DNA from: DATKXO01 sp035528995
GTDB lineage: Bacteria > Planctomycetota > Phycisphaerae > UBA1845
Direction: 5' to 3'
DNA: 28,306 bases
Assembly (NCBI GenBank): GCA_035528995.1
Contig: DATKXO010000228.1
Location: forward strand, 1-28,306
Part shown: positions 7,227 to 14,991 of the stretch, piece by piece
Layout of the letters: the number at the start of each line of letters is the position of its first letter
Numbering within the stretch: position 1 is the first letter of the stretch
Notes under the pieces: generated by a model
The model's input: only the letters and a program-made list of their open reading frames with translations
What the model was told of the DNA's origin: nothing
Databases searched by the model: none
Position numbers and translations under genes: made by a program

Positions 7227-8597
7227 TTAGGGTTTCTCCATGACCGCGCAGGTCACGTGGCTGCCCGTGCCCGCGTGGGAGATGGCGCAGCCGCGTTTGG
7301 GGTTCTTGAGCTGCAGGCTCTTCCAGTCAGCGGGTCTCTTCTTGCCATAACGGCTCCACATCTCGGGATCACCGTGGAACTTGTCGTACTTGCCCTGGAG
7401 TTGCCACAGGATCTCGACGAGCTGGAAGACGCCGGTGGCTCCGACAGCGTGCATGGTGCCGATCAGCCCACCGGACAGGTTCGTCGGCAGCTTGCCGTCG
7501 TAGTACGCCTCGCCCGACTCGATGAACTCGCGCCCTCGACCGTACGGACGCAGCCCGATGTCCTCGTAGGTCTGCACGTCGCTGATGGTGAACGCATCGT
7601 GCGTTTCCAGGACATCCAAATCCTCGACCGGGTCCTTGATGCCGGCCATGTTGTAGGCCAGGTAGGCGGCCGTGCGCGCCGCCAGAAAGGAGCTGAAGCC
7701 CGGCCATTCGCTCCGCCGGCGGTTGAAGTACTCCTTGTAGGTCGCCTCGGTCTCGTTGGGCAGTTGCAGGATGGGCATGTTCCGACGGTCGGCCGTCCGG
7801 AGCGTGTGCGACCCGCCGCAGATGGCCTTGAGCAGAATCGGCCGGTCGGTCAGCTTGTAGGCCGTCTCCTCGTCGGCCAGCAGGAGCACCGCCGCCCCCA
7901 CGCTCATCACGCAGCATTCCAGATAGGACAGCGGGTGCGAGACGATCTCGTTGTCCAGCACGTCCTGTACGGTGTATTTGCCGGGGTTCTGGGCGAACGG
8001 CGAGTAGCAGGCGTACTCGTGGTTCTTACAGGCGATGCGGGCCAGCGTCTCGCGCGGCACGTTGTTCTCGTACTGGTAGCGCTGGGCCATCAGGGCGTAG
8101 TACGCCGCATACATCCAGCCCAGCTCGCTCTCGAAGTCCTTGCAGGCCGCGCTGGCGATGTAGGCGTTGCCTACCTTGGTCGTGACCTCGTCCATGCGCT
8201 CCCAACCGACGACCGGCACGCAGGTGGCGTAGCCGCTGGCGATTGCCTGGGCGCCGGCCAGGACGCTCGAGCCCCCCGTGGCCCCGCCGGTCTTGACCTC
8301 GATGTTGCCCAGCGGGTCGAAGCCCAGGTAATCATGAATCTTGGCCGCGGCCAGGAGCTGATCACCGAAGTGGTCGGCGAACTGCGAATAGACGCACCAG
8401 TTGACCATCCGACGGTACTGTTCGGCATCCACCTTCAGGTCATTCTCCTCGACAGCCATGCGTAACGCCTCGTTACACAACTGGCTGGTGCTTTTCTCCG
8501 GATAGCGCTTGCGGAAGTCCGTCAGGCCGCCGGCCACCACGTAGACCGGCTTCTCGAACCTTGGGATGCGCAGGTTGCCGGGTCCGAATTTGATCAT
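7227..8597 (-). CDS. SCP2-type thiolase-like protein without the canonical active-site Cys
   Basis: A 456-residue thiolase-superfamily protein of SCP2/archaeal type. The N-terminal half contains 'NIEVKTGGATGGSSVLAG' (residues 98-115), where thiolases normally read V-E-x-x-C-A-S-G. The nucleophilic Cys position is Gly here. The other hallmarks remain: 'GWERMDE' (131-137), 'THDAFTISD' with H332, 'HAVGATG' with H382, and a C-terminal 'SHAGTGS'. The active-site histidines are therefore kept while the acyl-accepting Cys is not seen. AGAGGAG lies just upstream of the ATG. The downstream DUF35 gene fits known thiolase-DUF35 complexes. The neighbouring ETF and mutase genes suggest a role in acyl-CoA breakdown, but the reaction is unproven. 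Confidence 0.85.
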   Translation of the reverse strand: MIKFGPGNLRIPRFEKPVYVVAGGLTDFRKRYPEKSTSQLCNEALRMAVEENDLKVDAEQYRRMVNWCVYSQFADHFGDQLLAAAKIHDYLGFDPLGNIEVKTGGATGGSSVLAGAQAIASGYATCVPVVGWERMDEVTTKVGNAYIASAACKDFESELGWMYAAYYALMAQRYQYENNVPRETLARIACKNHEYACYSPFAQNPGKYTVQDVLDNEIVSHPLSYLECCVMSVGAAVLLLADEETAYKLTDRPILLKAICGGSHTLRTADRRNMPILQLPNETEATYKEYFNRRRSEWPGFSSFLAARTAAYLAYNMAGIKDPVEDLDVLETHDAFTISDVQTYEDIGLRPYGRGREFIESGEAYYDGKLPTNLSGGLIGTMHAVGATGVFQLVEILWQLQGKYDKFHGDPEMWSRYGKKRPADWKSLQLKNPKRGCAISHAGTGSHVTCAVMEKP

Positions 8598-8874
8598 AGC
8601 GGTCTCCTCTTTCGCTCAGAAACGACGCAACAGGCGGGGCACGGTGCACTTGCTTCGCAGAGACTGCGGCCACGCCGCCCCGGAAAACGGAGCGGTTCGT
8701 CACAGCGGGGCCAGCGCCGCATCACTGCCGTGTCCTCGAACTCGCTTGCCATCCGACCCACCGACCGAAGCCCGTAGAACCGCATGCACGAGCCCGCGCC
8801 CGACGACCGGATCGGGGCATTCTTGCACGTTCCCATCGGCCCTGCAAGCCCGGCGCCCGAAGCGCCTGTGACTT

Positions 8875-8914
8875 GGCACAGGACCCGGCTGAGGCCCCAA
8901 GCCCTTCCTGTGCC
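8875..8914. other. Perfect 9-bp inverted repeat (hairpin candidate)
   Basis: GGCACAGGA (8875-8883) and its exact complement TCCTGTGCC (8906-8914) flank 22 bases that themselves contain a GGCT/AGCC pair. Directly after it, GCCGG (8912-8916) can pair with a CCGGC near 8925. This is the most structured part of the long spacer. It has no adjacent U-tract, so it may be part of an RNA or a protein-binding site. Confidence 0.35.
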
Positions 8915-9117
8915 GGGAGATTGCCGGCAAACGGAGGGCGGCAAGCACGGCTGAAAAAACCGGCAAAGGGAAGGTCGTGGCAGCATCCGGTCTGCTCTGG
9001 ACCCATCCGTCTCGGCGCTGGACGCCGTGTGGCAAAGCCCCGTATTTCGGCCGCAGTCCAGGTTATTGGCACCTGCTTCAAAGGTCCGGCCCCCGCTGGT
9101 GACGCGGCGCTCATTTG

Positions 9118-9126
9118 TGGTACACT
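9118..9126 (+). promoter_or_regulatory. Possible extended -10 promoter for the carboxyltransferase
   Basis: TG-n-TACACT at 9118-9126 is an extended -10 element with a 4/6 hexamer. No good -35 is visible at the right distance. It would give a leader of about 250 nucleotides before the GTG start at 9384. Confidence 0.25.
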
Positions 9127-9284
9127 GGCGTTCCGGCAGTGACTGCGACGGCGGGTGCGGCAGCCGACTCGGTCTTGCCGCTCGACGCCGATCGAACCGG
9201 GATTGGAGAGAATGCGGCGCGGCTGAGGACGGCGAGGCTGCCAACGTTCAGCCGTGGGTGAGGGTCGTGGGCAAGGGCCTCGCG

Positions 9285-9366
9285 ACTGGGAAGGGGACGA
9301 GGACTGATGGACCCTCGCCGGTTGACCGGTGAAGGGCTGGCAACTAGGAACTGAGGACTGACAGCT
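9285..9366. repeat. Degenerate heptanucleotide repeats upstream of the carboxyltransferase
   Basis: There are two runs of imperfect 7-mers. The first is ACTGGGA, AGGGGAC, GAGGACT, GATGGAC (9285-9312). The second is GGCAACT, AGGAACT, GAGGACT, GACAGCT (9339-9366). The unit GAGGACT plus a following GA is shared by both. The second run ends at the ribosome site of the carboxyltransferase gene. Confidence 0.5.
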
Positions 9367-9383
9367 TCAGGAGTGCGGCGACC

Positions 9384-11552
9384 GTGGCGTTCGTCCTGCC
9401 ATTCGAGTCGGAGATCCACGCGATCGAGGAACAACTCGCCGGGATGTCCGCGCACGACCCGGCGTACGCCATGACCCGCGCCAGCCTGCAAGCCCTCGAG
9501 CGCGAGGTCTACCCCAGACTCGGCGCCTATGAGCGTTTCCTCCTGTCGGGGCAGCCGCTGCGACCCAAGACCCTCGATTACGTCCGGCACATCTTCTATG
9601 ACGTCCGATTGCACTACAACCCGGACGTGAAGGGCGATCATCTGATGGTCGGCGGCGAGGGCAAAGTGGACATCGACGGGCGCCCGGTGGACCTCATCTT
9701 CATCGGGCAGCAGACCGGCCCCTGCTCGCGAAAGGAGGAACTGCTCAGACTCCCCGTCTCCGAGTACAAACGCTGGAACCAGGGCATGGGATACCCCGAC
9801 GGGTTCCGCAAGGGCGTGTACTTCATGGAGCTGGCCGAGCAGCGCGGCTGGCCGATCGTCGTCTTCGTGGACACGCCCGGGGGCGACCCCTCAGAGCTCT
9901 CCGAAGAAGAGGGACAGGCGTTCGCCATCAACAACGTCATCCACAAGACCACCGCCCTCAAGGTGCCCAATCTGGCCTACGTGATCAGCCAGGGGGCCAG
10001 CGGCGGGGCCATCGCCATCACGGCCACCAGCCGGACGATCATGAATGAGTATGCCACGTACATGGTGATCAGCCCGGGGGGATGCGCGTCGATCCTGTTT
10101 AGAAACCGCAGCCCCGAATCAATCCACAAAGCGGCTGAGGGGCTGCGCCTGACCTCGGCCGACGCCCTCCGGCAGGGGACCATGGACGAAGTCGTCGAGG
10201 AGGGCCTGCACCCCGGCCACCGCTATCCCCAGGAGCTGCTGGCCAAGGGCAAGGAAGCGGTCGTCCGAAACCTGGCCCTGATGCTGGAGGACGACGAGGG
10301 CACTGCGGAACGCGTCCGCCGCGAGAAGTTCTTCGCCATGGGCGTGTGGGGAGAGTCCAAAGAGCGGCGGCGTCCCAGCGCCCTGGCCGATCTCGCCCGC
10401 CAACAGGACGAGGTCTATACCCGGCTGCAGAAGGTGCTCACCGATTACCTGGCCGAGGAGAACCGCCGAGAGAACCAGAACAACGGTGATCCACTGGACG
10501 AAGAAGCCGCCGCGGTTCGCGCCGAAGCGCGACTCAACGTCGCCCGGTTGATCTACGCCGTCGAGAAGGAGGATGCCGAGTACCTCCGCAAGGTCCTGGC
10601 GGTGGACGACCTGCCGCTGAGTAAGAACCAGTGGGCCGAGCTGCGCGAGTTCGCCCTGGCCCGCAGATACGGGCACACCGAGGGGGCCAAGACCCTTCAC
10701 CCCAACGGCGGAGACGCCCCCTACCGACGCCAGCATCCGGTCGACTGGATTCGCCGGATCACCGAGTCCGGCTCCTTCCGCGAGTTCGAAGAGACCATCG
10801 CCTACTGCTCGATCGATCAGCTACGATTCCCGCAGTATCAGGAGGCGCTGGCCCGGGGGATCAAGGCCACCGGGCTGGAGACCGGGCTGGTCACCGGAGC
10901 GGCCAGGATCGACGGGCACGACGTGGTCCTGGCGGTCAACAATTTCGGTCTGGTCGGGGCCAGTCTTTGTGACGAGATCGGCGAGAAGTTCCGGTATGCG
11001 GCCCAACAGGCCCTCGAAGCCGAAACGCCCCTGATCTCGATCGCCATGGGCGGCGGGGCGCGGATGCAGGAGGGAGCCCCCTCCATGCACCGCAACATCC
11101 CCAAAGTGCACCACGCCCTGAATCAACTCGAGGAGGCCGGCGTGCCCCACATCTCGGTCATCTGCGACCCCACGCTTGGTGGCACGGCCATCAGCTACGG
11201 GCTGCGCGGCGACTACATGATGGTGGTGCAACATTCGGCCAACATCGGGTTTTCCGGCAAACGCGTGGTCGAGCAATTCCAGGAACGCAAGGTGGCCCGA
11301 GACTTCCAGCACGCGACGTGGCTGCTGCGTCGGGGATTCGTCGACGAGCGCGTGGCCACCGAAGACCTGCGCCATCGGCTGACGGAGCTGCTGCAACACA
11401 TCGCCGACGGCGGCCGGCTTGCCGATCTGCAGACGCACCGGCCGCGACCGTGGAAGCCAACCCAGGAGGTCGCCCTGGATGCGCCCTCGGTCGGGAACCG
11501 CGCCGCCGATCAACGGACCGGGCGATCGTCGCGGACGGTCCTAAGCGCATAG
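9384..11552 (+). CDS. Single-chain acyl-CoA carboxyltransferase, AccA-like half before AccD-like half
   Basis: A 722-residue fusion of both carboxyltransferase halves. It transfers CO2 from carboxybiotin to an acyl-CoA. Residues ~1-310 match AccA: N-terminal 'LPFESEIHAIEEQL', 'GMGYPDGFRKG' (135-144), 'VDTPGGDPSELSEEEGQA' (162-179), 'SQGASGGAIAI' (202-212) and 'VISPGGCASILF' (228-239). A helical linker (~310-440) follows. Residues ~450-690 match AccD: 'VTGAARIDGHDVVLAVNNF', 'GGGARMQEG' (556-564) and 'DPTLGGTAISYG' (595-606). The AccD zinc-ribbon is absent. The start is GTG with AGGAG ten bases upstream. Biotin carboxylase and carrier genes are not in the window. The substrate may be acetyl- or propionyl-CoA; the nearby mutase genes make propionyl-CoA attractive, but this is inference. 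Confidence 0.88.
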   Translation: MAFVLPFESEIHAIEEQLAGMSAHDPAYAMTRASLQALEREVYPRLGAYERFLLSGQPLRPKTLDYVRHIFYDVRLHYNPDVKGDHLMVGGEGKVDIDGRPVDLIFIGQQTGPCSRKEELLRLPVSEYKRWNQGMGYPDGFRKGVYFMELAEQRGWPIVVFVDTPGGDPSELSEEEGQAFAINNVIHKTTALKVPNLAYVISQGASGGAIAITATSRTIMNEYATYMVISPGGCASILFRNRSPESIHKAAEGLRLTSADALRQGTMDEVVEEGLHPGHRYPQELLAKGKEAVVRNLALMLEDDEGTAERVRREKFFAMGVWGESKERRRPSALADLARQQDEVYTRLQKVLTDYLAEENRRENQNNGDPLDEEAAAVRAEARLNVARLIYAVEKEDAEYLRKVLAVDDLPLSKNQWAELREFALARRYGHTEGAKTLHPNGGDAPYRRQHPVDWIRRITESGSFREFEETIAYCSIDQLRFPQYQEALARGIKATGLETGLVTGAARIDGHDVVLAVNNFGLVGASLCDEIGEKFRYAAQQALEAETPLISIAMGGGARMQEGAPSMHRNIPKVHHALNQLEEAGVPHISVICDPTLGGTAISYGLRGDYMMVVQHSANIGFSGKRVVEQFQERKVARDFQHATWLLRRGFVDERVATEDLRHRLTELLQHIADGGRLADLQTHRPRPWKPTQEVALDAPSVGNRAADQRTGRSSRTVLSA

Positions 11553-11629
11553 TGCAGGACACCGCGTCCAAGGCGTCAATGGTCCGATCGGGATGCCCAA
11601 GGGGACAGGATGCTCGTCCAATATCAACG

Positions 11630-11657
11630 CGGCCCGTGTGCCTGATCGACACGGCCG
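11630..11657. terminator. Hairpin between convergent genes
   Basis: Arms CGGCCCGTGT (11630-11639) and ACACGGCCG (11649-11657) pair with one bulged C around a 9-base loop. They lie between the ends of the carboxyltransferase gene and the GNAT-like gene. It has no U-tract, so a terminator role is only suggested by position. Confidence 0.3.
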
Positions 11658-11696
11658 GCAACGTGATGCACCAACGGAACTCCGGCGGAACAACGA

Positions 11697-12683
11697 CTAG
11701 GCTAGCACGAGCAGGTCGTTCGCCTTGGCGCCCTGCTGAGCGTGAGCGGTGCGCTGTTGTTTGAAAAGCCGGGCGCACTTCTCGCGGCGGGCCGGGTCGT
11801 GACTGTAGCGCCAGTGATCGACCAGGCCCAGCGCGTCGGCGCAGTTCGAGGCGCTGGCCGGATACTGCCGCCAGTGCTCGGCGCCGAGGGCCCGATGGAA
11901 TGCGGCCGGTCCGCAGGCCGGCAGACCCGAGCTGGCACGCATGACGAAGTTGTAGGCGATCCCCACGGCGGCCACCACGCCGTCGATCACGTCCCGACCG
12001 TAGCGATCCCGCAACTCGGCCAGGTGGTCCATCATCCGCTCGTCCGAAACGGGAAGCAGCTCCTGGCGAATGAATGATTCGATCGGCTGTTCCAGCCGGG
12101 CCACCCATTCATCGACGTGACGCGCGGCGGCCGCTCCGGTCCGATGGGCGAACGCTTCCAGCGCCGAACGACCGTACTGCTGCGCCTGGGCCAGGGCCCG
12201 CAGGATGGTGGTCAGCTTGCGCTTCGGGGAATAGGTGCACAGGACGGCCTCGGCGAAGTCGCCCTCCCAGCGTTGCATGGTCTCGGCCAGCAGACGGCGG
12301 CCCAGCCCACGCCACGCCCGGGCGGGAGTGGCCGTTATCTCGTAGGCGCAGACGTAACCGGCCGGCGGCGCGGAAGACAATGACGGATGGGCGGGGTCTG
12401 ATAACTCATCCCGGCTCAGGTAGAACTGCTCGGTGGCCTTCCACTTGACGTAGGCCAGGAGTGCCCCACCGTTGGCACCGTTCCCGTCGGGCTCGTAGAG
12501 GACGTCGGCATGGTCGGCGTCGAACTCGGCCATGAAGCGGTCGCGGGTAACCTGGCCCTCCCACAGCGTGGGCCAGCCGCGGCAGTGCAGTTCGTAGGCC
12601 ACGTCGCGCCAGTGAGCGGGGAACTCGCCGGGATCGAATCCCGCGTGATGAACCAGATCGACTTCGGTAACCGCGTTGACCAT
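11697..12683 (-). CDS. GNAT-fold protein with malonyl-CoA-decarboxylase-like residues
   Basis: A 328-residue protein from the ATG at 12683; the longer frame begins with TTG at 12722. The middle part looks like a GNAT acyl-CoA-binding core, with 'YVCAYEITATPARAWRGLGRRLL' containing the RGLG pyrophosphate loop. Malonyl-CoA decarboxylase is a GNAT-fold enzyme whose catalytic Ser lies in 'TLSPIPGF' and His in 'FHLxNGA', with a later 'NYRY'. This protein has TYSPKRKL (Ser152), AAFHRALGA (His263) and DHWRY (Tyr293) in the same order and similar spacing. The similarity is by eye and distant; an ordinary acetyltransferase is the alternative. It is the last gene of the methylmalonyl-CoA operon, about 150 bases after the epimerase. 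Confidence 0.6.
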   Translation of the reverse strand: MVNAVTEVDLVHHAGFDPGEFPAHWRDVAYELHCRGWPTLWEGQVTRDRFMAEFDADHADVLYEPDGNGANGGALLAYVKWKATEQFYLSRDELSDPAHPSLSSAPPAGYVCAYEITATPARAWRGLGRRLLAETMQRWEGDFAEAVLCTYSPKRKLTTILRALAQAQQYGRSALEAFAHRTGAAAARHVDEWVARLEQPIESFIRQELLPVSDERMMDHLAELRDRYGRDVIDGVVAAVGIAYNFVMRASSGLPACGPAAFHRALGAEHWRQYPASASNCADALGLVDHWRYSHDPARREKCARLFKQQRTAHAQQGAKANDLLVLA

Positions 12684-12831
12684 GGCAGCCAGATCACCCC
12701 CGGGAGTGTCGCCCCCTCTCAATCGTATGCATGCCGGAGGGCGGATCGCATGCCCCCTTTGGGAATCGGACGATCCGGAGGGCCGGTCCAGGCAAACTTC
12801 CGTGGTCGGGATGGCTGGTGGGGCCGGCCGG

Positions 12832-13239
12832 TCACGCCGGCTGGCAGAACTCGGTGAGGACGCCGTGGGTGCTCTTGGGATGGGCGAAGGCGATCTTCAT
12901 GCCGTGGGCGCCGTCGCGGGGGGTGGCGTCGATCAGGCGGACGCCGGCGGCTTTGAGGGCCGACAGCGTGGCCGGCAGGTCCGCAACGCGGTAGGCCACG
13001 TGGTGCAGGCCGGGGCCGTTCTTTGCCAGGAACCGGGCAATCGGACTGTCGGCGGCCGTCGGCTCGAGCAGCTCGACGCGGACTTCACCGACCTCAAGAA
13101 AGGCCACGCGCACTTTCTGATCGGCGATCTCCTCGGTGCCGACACATTCCAGGCCGAGCGCGTCGCGATAGAAACGGCCGGCCTCCTCAATCGAGTGAAC
13201 GGCGATGCCGAGGTGATCGATCTGTGACGGGGGTTGCAT
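12832..13239 (-). CDS. mce: Methylmalonyl-CoA epimerase
   Basis: A 135-residue vicinal-oxygen-chelate (glyoxalase-fold) protein that interconverts (S)- and (R)-methylmalonyl-CoA. The N-terminal 'IDHLGIAVHSIEEAGRFYRD', central 'RVELLEP...DSPIARFLAKNGPGLHHVAYRV' and C-terminal 'HGVLTEFCQ' are typical of the family. The metal ligands H9, H80 and E130 match the spacing of the His-His-Glu set in human MCEE. A purine-rich GAGAG precedes the ATG. It lies 78 bases downstream of the mutase catalytic subunit, across a heptad-repeat spacer, in the expected pathway order. Confidence 0.95.
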   Translation of the reverse strand: MQPPSQIDHLGIAVHSIEEAGRFYRDALGLECVGTEEIADQKVRVAFLEVGEVRVELLEPTAADSPIARFLAKNGPGLHHVAYRVADLPATLSALKAAGVRLIDATPRDGAHGMKIAFAHPKSTHGVLTEFCQPA

Positions 13240-13243
13240 AGGC

Positions 13244-13278
13244 GAACTCTCAGGTATCAGCCGTCAACTGTCAGCCAC
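13244..13278. repeat. Heptanucleotide repeat tract in the mutase-epimerase spacer
   Basis: Five consecutive imperfect 7-mers: GAACTCT, CAGGTAT, CAGCCGT, CAACTGT, CAGCCAC. Four of them begin with CA in register. The tract fills much of the short gap between the two genes and starts at the epimerase ribosome site. Confidence 0.5.
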
Positions 13279-13317
13279 GGCACCCGCCGGGCGCATGATG
13301 GCTGCCGGCCGGGGTCT

Positions 13318-14991
13318 TCACATCGAAACCTCTTCGTACTCTCCGAAGACCGTCCGCAACCGCCCGCAGATTTCGCCGACCGAGGCGTAGGCCTGAACGG
13401 CGTCGAGGATGAGCGGCATCAGGTTGTCGTCCCCGCGGGCGGCCTGCTCCAACGCGTCCAGAGCGCGGTTGACGGCCGTTGCGTCGCGCTCGCCCCGGAC
13501 CTTGTTAAGCCGCTCGATCTGTCGGCGGGTGACTGCGGGGTCGATGGTCAGGATCTCAGGCTGGGCGTTTTCCTCGGTGCGATAGCGGTTGACGCCGACG
13601 ATGACGCGCTCGTCGCGCTCGATCTCCTGTTGATACTGATACGCGGAGCGTTCGATCTCGCCCTGCGGGTAGTGCTGCTCGATGGCCCGGACCATGCCGC
13701 CCATCTCGTCCACCTTCTGGATGATGGCGCGGGCCTCGGCCTCGATCTGGTCGGTGAGCTTCTCGACGTAGTAGCAGCCGGCCAGCGGGTCCACCGTGTG
13801 GGCCACGCCCGACTCGTGGGCGATGATCTGCTGCGTGCGCAGGGCGACCTGAACAGCCTTTTCGGTAGGCAGTGCCAACGCCTCGTCACGACTGTTCGTA
13901 TGCAGGGATTGCGTCCCGCCCAACACGGCCGACAGGGCCTGGAGTGCCACGCGCACAACATTGTTGTCCACCTGCTGGGCCGTGAGGGTGGCACCGCACG
14001 TCTGGGTGTGGAAGCGCAGCATGCAGCTTCGCGGGTTCGTCGCGCCGAAGCGCTCTGTCATGATGCGGGCCCAAAGGCGGCGGGCCGCTCGAAACTTGGC
14101 CACCTCCTCCAGCACGTCGGTCATCGCCCCGAAGAAGAAGGCCACCCGCGGCGCGAACTTGTCCACGTCCAGCCCGGCGTTGATCGCGGCCTGCACGTAC
14201 TCGATGCCGTCGGCCAGCGTGAAGCCGACCTCCTGGGCGGCGGTGCAGCCGGCCTCGCGCATGTGATAGCCGCTGACGCTGATGGTGTTGAACCGCGGCA
14301 CGTTGCGGGCGGCGTAGGCGAAGATGTTGGTGATGACGCGCAGCGACGGGGCCGGCGGAAATATGTACGTGCCCCGGGCGATGTACTCCTTGAGCACGTC
14401 GTTCTGAATCGTGCCGGTCAGCTTCTCCGCCGGGACACCCTGCTTGGCGCCGACGGCGATGTACATCGCCAGAAGCACCGACGCCGGCGCGTTGATGGTC
14501 ATCGAGGTGGACACTTTGTCCAGCGGAATCGAGTCGAACAGCACCTCCATGTCCGCCAGCGTGTCGATGGCGACGCCGACCTTGCCGATCTCGCCCTCGG
14601 CCAGCGGGTGGTCGCTGTCGTAGCCGATCTGCGTGGGCAGGTCGAAGGCGACGCTCAGGCCGGTCTGACCGTTGGCCAGCAGGAAGCGGTATCGCTGGTT
14701 GGTCTCCTCGGCCGTGGCGAAGCCGGCGTACTGGCGCATGGTCCAGAAGCGCGACCGGTACATGGTCGGTTGCACGCCACGGGTGAAGGGGTGTTCGCCG
14801 GGGAAGCCGAGTTGTTCGAGGTACGCCCGGCGGGCGGCCTCGTCGGTCAGATCGTCGGGAACATACAGCGCCTCGACGGGTCGGCCGGAGACGGTCACGG
14901 TGCGCTCGGGCTGCTCGGGCATCCTGCCCACGGCCTTGGCCAGCGTCTCGCTCTTCCAACGTTCGAATTCACTTCTCAGAGTATGGCTCAT
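13318..14991 (-). CDS. Methylmalonyl-CoA mutase, catalytic (large) subunit
   Basis: A 557-residue TIM-barrel subunit of B12-dependent methylmalonyl-CoA mutase, which converts (R)-methylmalonyl-CoA to succinyl-CoA. The motifs are near textbook: 'QPTMYRSRFWTMRQYAGF', 'GLSVAFDLPTQIGYDSDHP', 'GTIQNDVLKEYIARGTYIFPP', 'ISVSGYHMREAG', 'RVAFFFGA' and 'HTNSRDEALALPTEKA'. The Tyr in RQYAGF and the Arg in the ARGTYIFPP segment are the residues that mark methylmalonyl- rather than isobutyryl-CoA mutases. It lacks the C-terminal cobalamin domain, which is encoded separately at 16028-16474, as in two-subunit mutases. Its ATG overlaps the stop of the MeaB gene by four bases (ATGA), so the two are coupled. 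Confidence 0.95.
   Translation of the reverse strand: MSHTLRSEFERWKSETLAKAVGRMPEQPERTVTVSGRPVEALYVPDDLTDEAARRAYLEQLGFPGEHPFTRGVQPTMYRSRFWTMRQYAGFATAEETNQRYRFLLANGQTGLSVAFDLPTQIGYDSDHPLAEGEIGKVGVAIDTLADMEVLFDSIPLDKVSTSMTINAPASVLLAMYIAVGAKQGVPAEKLTGTIQNDVLKEYIARGTYIFPPAPSLRVITNIFAYAARNVPRFNTISVSGYHMREAGCTAAQEVGFTLADGIEYVQAAINAGLDVDKFAPRVAFFFGAMTDVLEEVAKFRAARRLWARIMTERFGATNPRSCMLRFHTQTCGATLTAQQVDNNVVRVALQALSAVLGGTQSLHTNSRDEALALPTEKAVQVALRTQQIIAHESGVAHTVDPLAGCYYVEKLTDQIEAEARAIIQKVDEMGGMVRAIEQHYPQGEIERSAYQYQQEIERDERVIVGVNRYRTEENAQPEILTIDPAVTRRQIERLNKVRGERDATAVNRALDALEQAARGDDNLMPLILDAVQAYASVGEICGRLRTVFGEYEEVSM

Larger units (their letters stand above)
8598..9383. other. 786-bp divergent spacer with hairpins and repeats
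   Basis: This lies between the thiolase-like gene (minus) and the carboxyltransferase (plus). Open frames exist on both strands but read as low-quality Arg/Ser/Pro-rich peptides with no family features, so I call none. It contains a 9-bp inverted repeat at 8875-8914, a possible extended -10 promoter near 9118 and two heptamer tracts (9285-9312 and 9339-9366). I recognise no known RNA gene. Confidence 0.5.

Noticed and set aside
8955..8990. A T-run on the minus strand after a possible CCGG stem
   Set aside because: The stem is five pairs with a loop of more than 20 bases, and no gene reads into it.
8594..9244. A 216-codon open frame on the minus strand in the long spacer
   Set aside because: It overlaps the thiolase start region. 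Its composition is Arg/Ser/Pro/Cys-rich without structure or motifs, as expected for a chance frame in GC-rich DNA.
12631..12655. A GATCGAATCCC stretch resembling a tRNA T-arm
   Set aside because: It lies inside the GNAT-like coding sequence, and no acceptor, D or anticodon arm can be formed around it.
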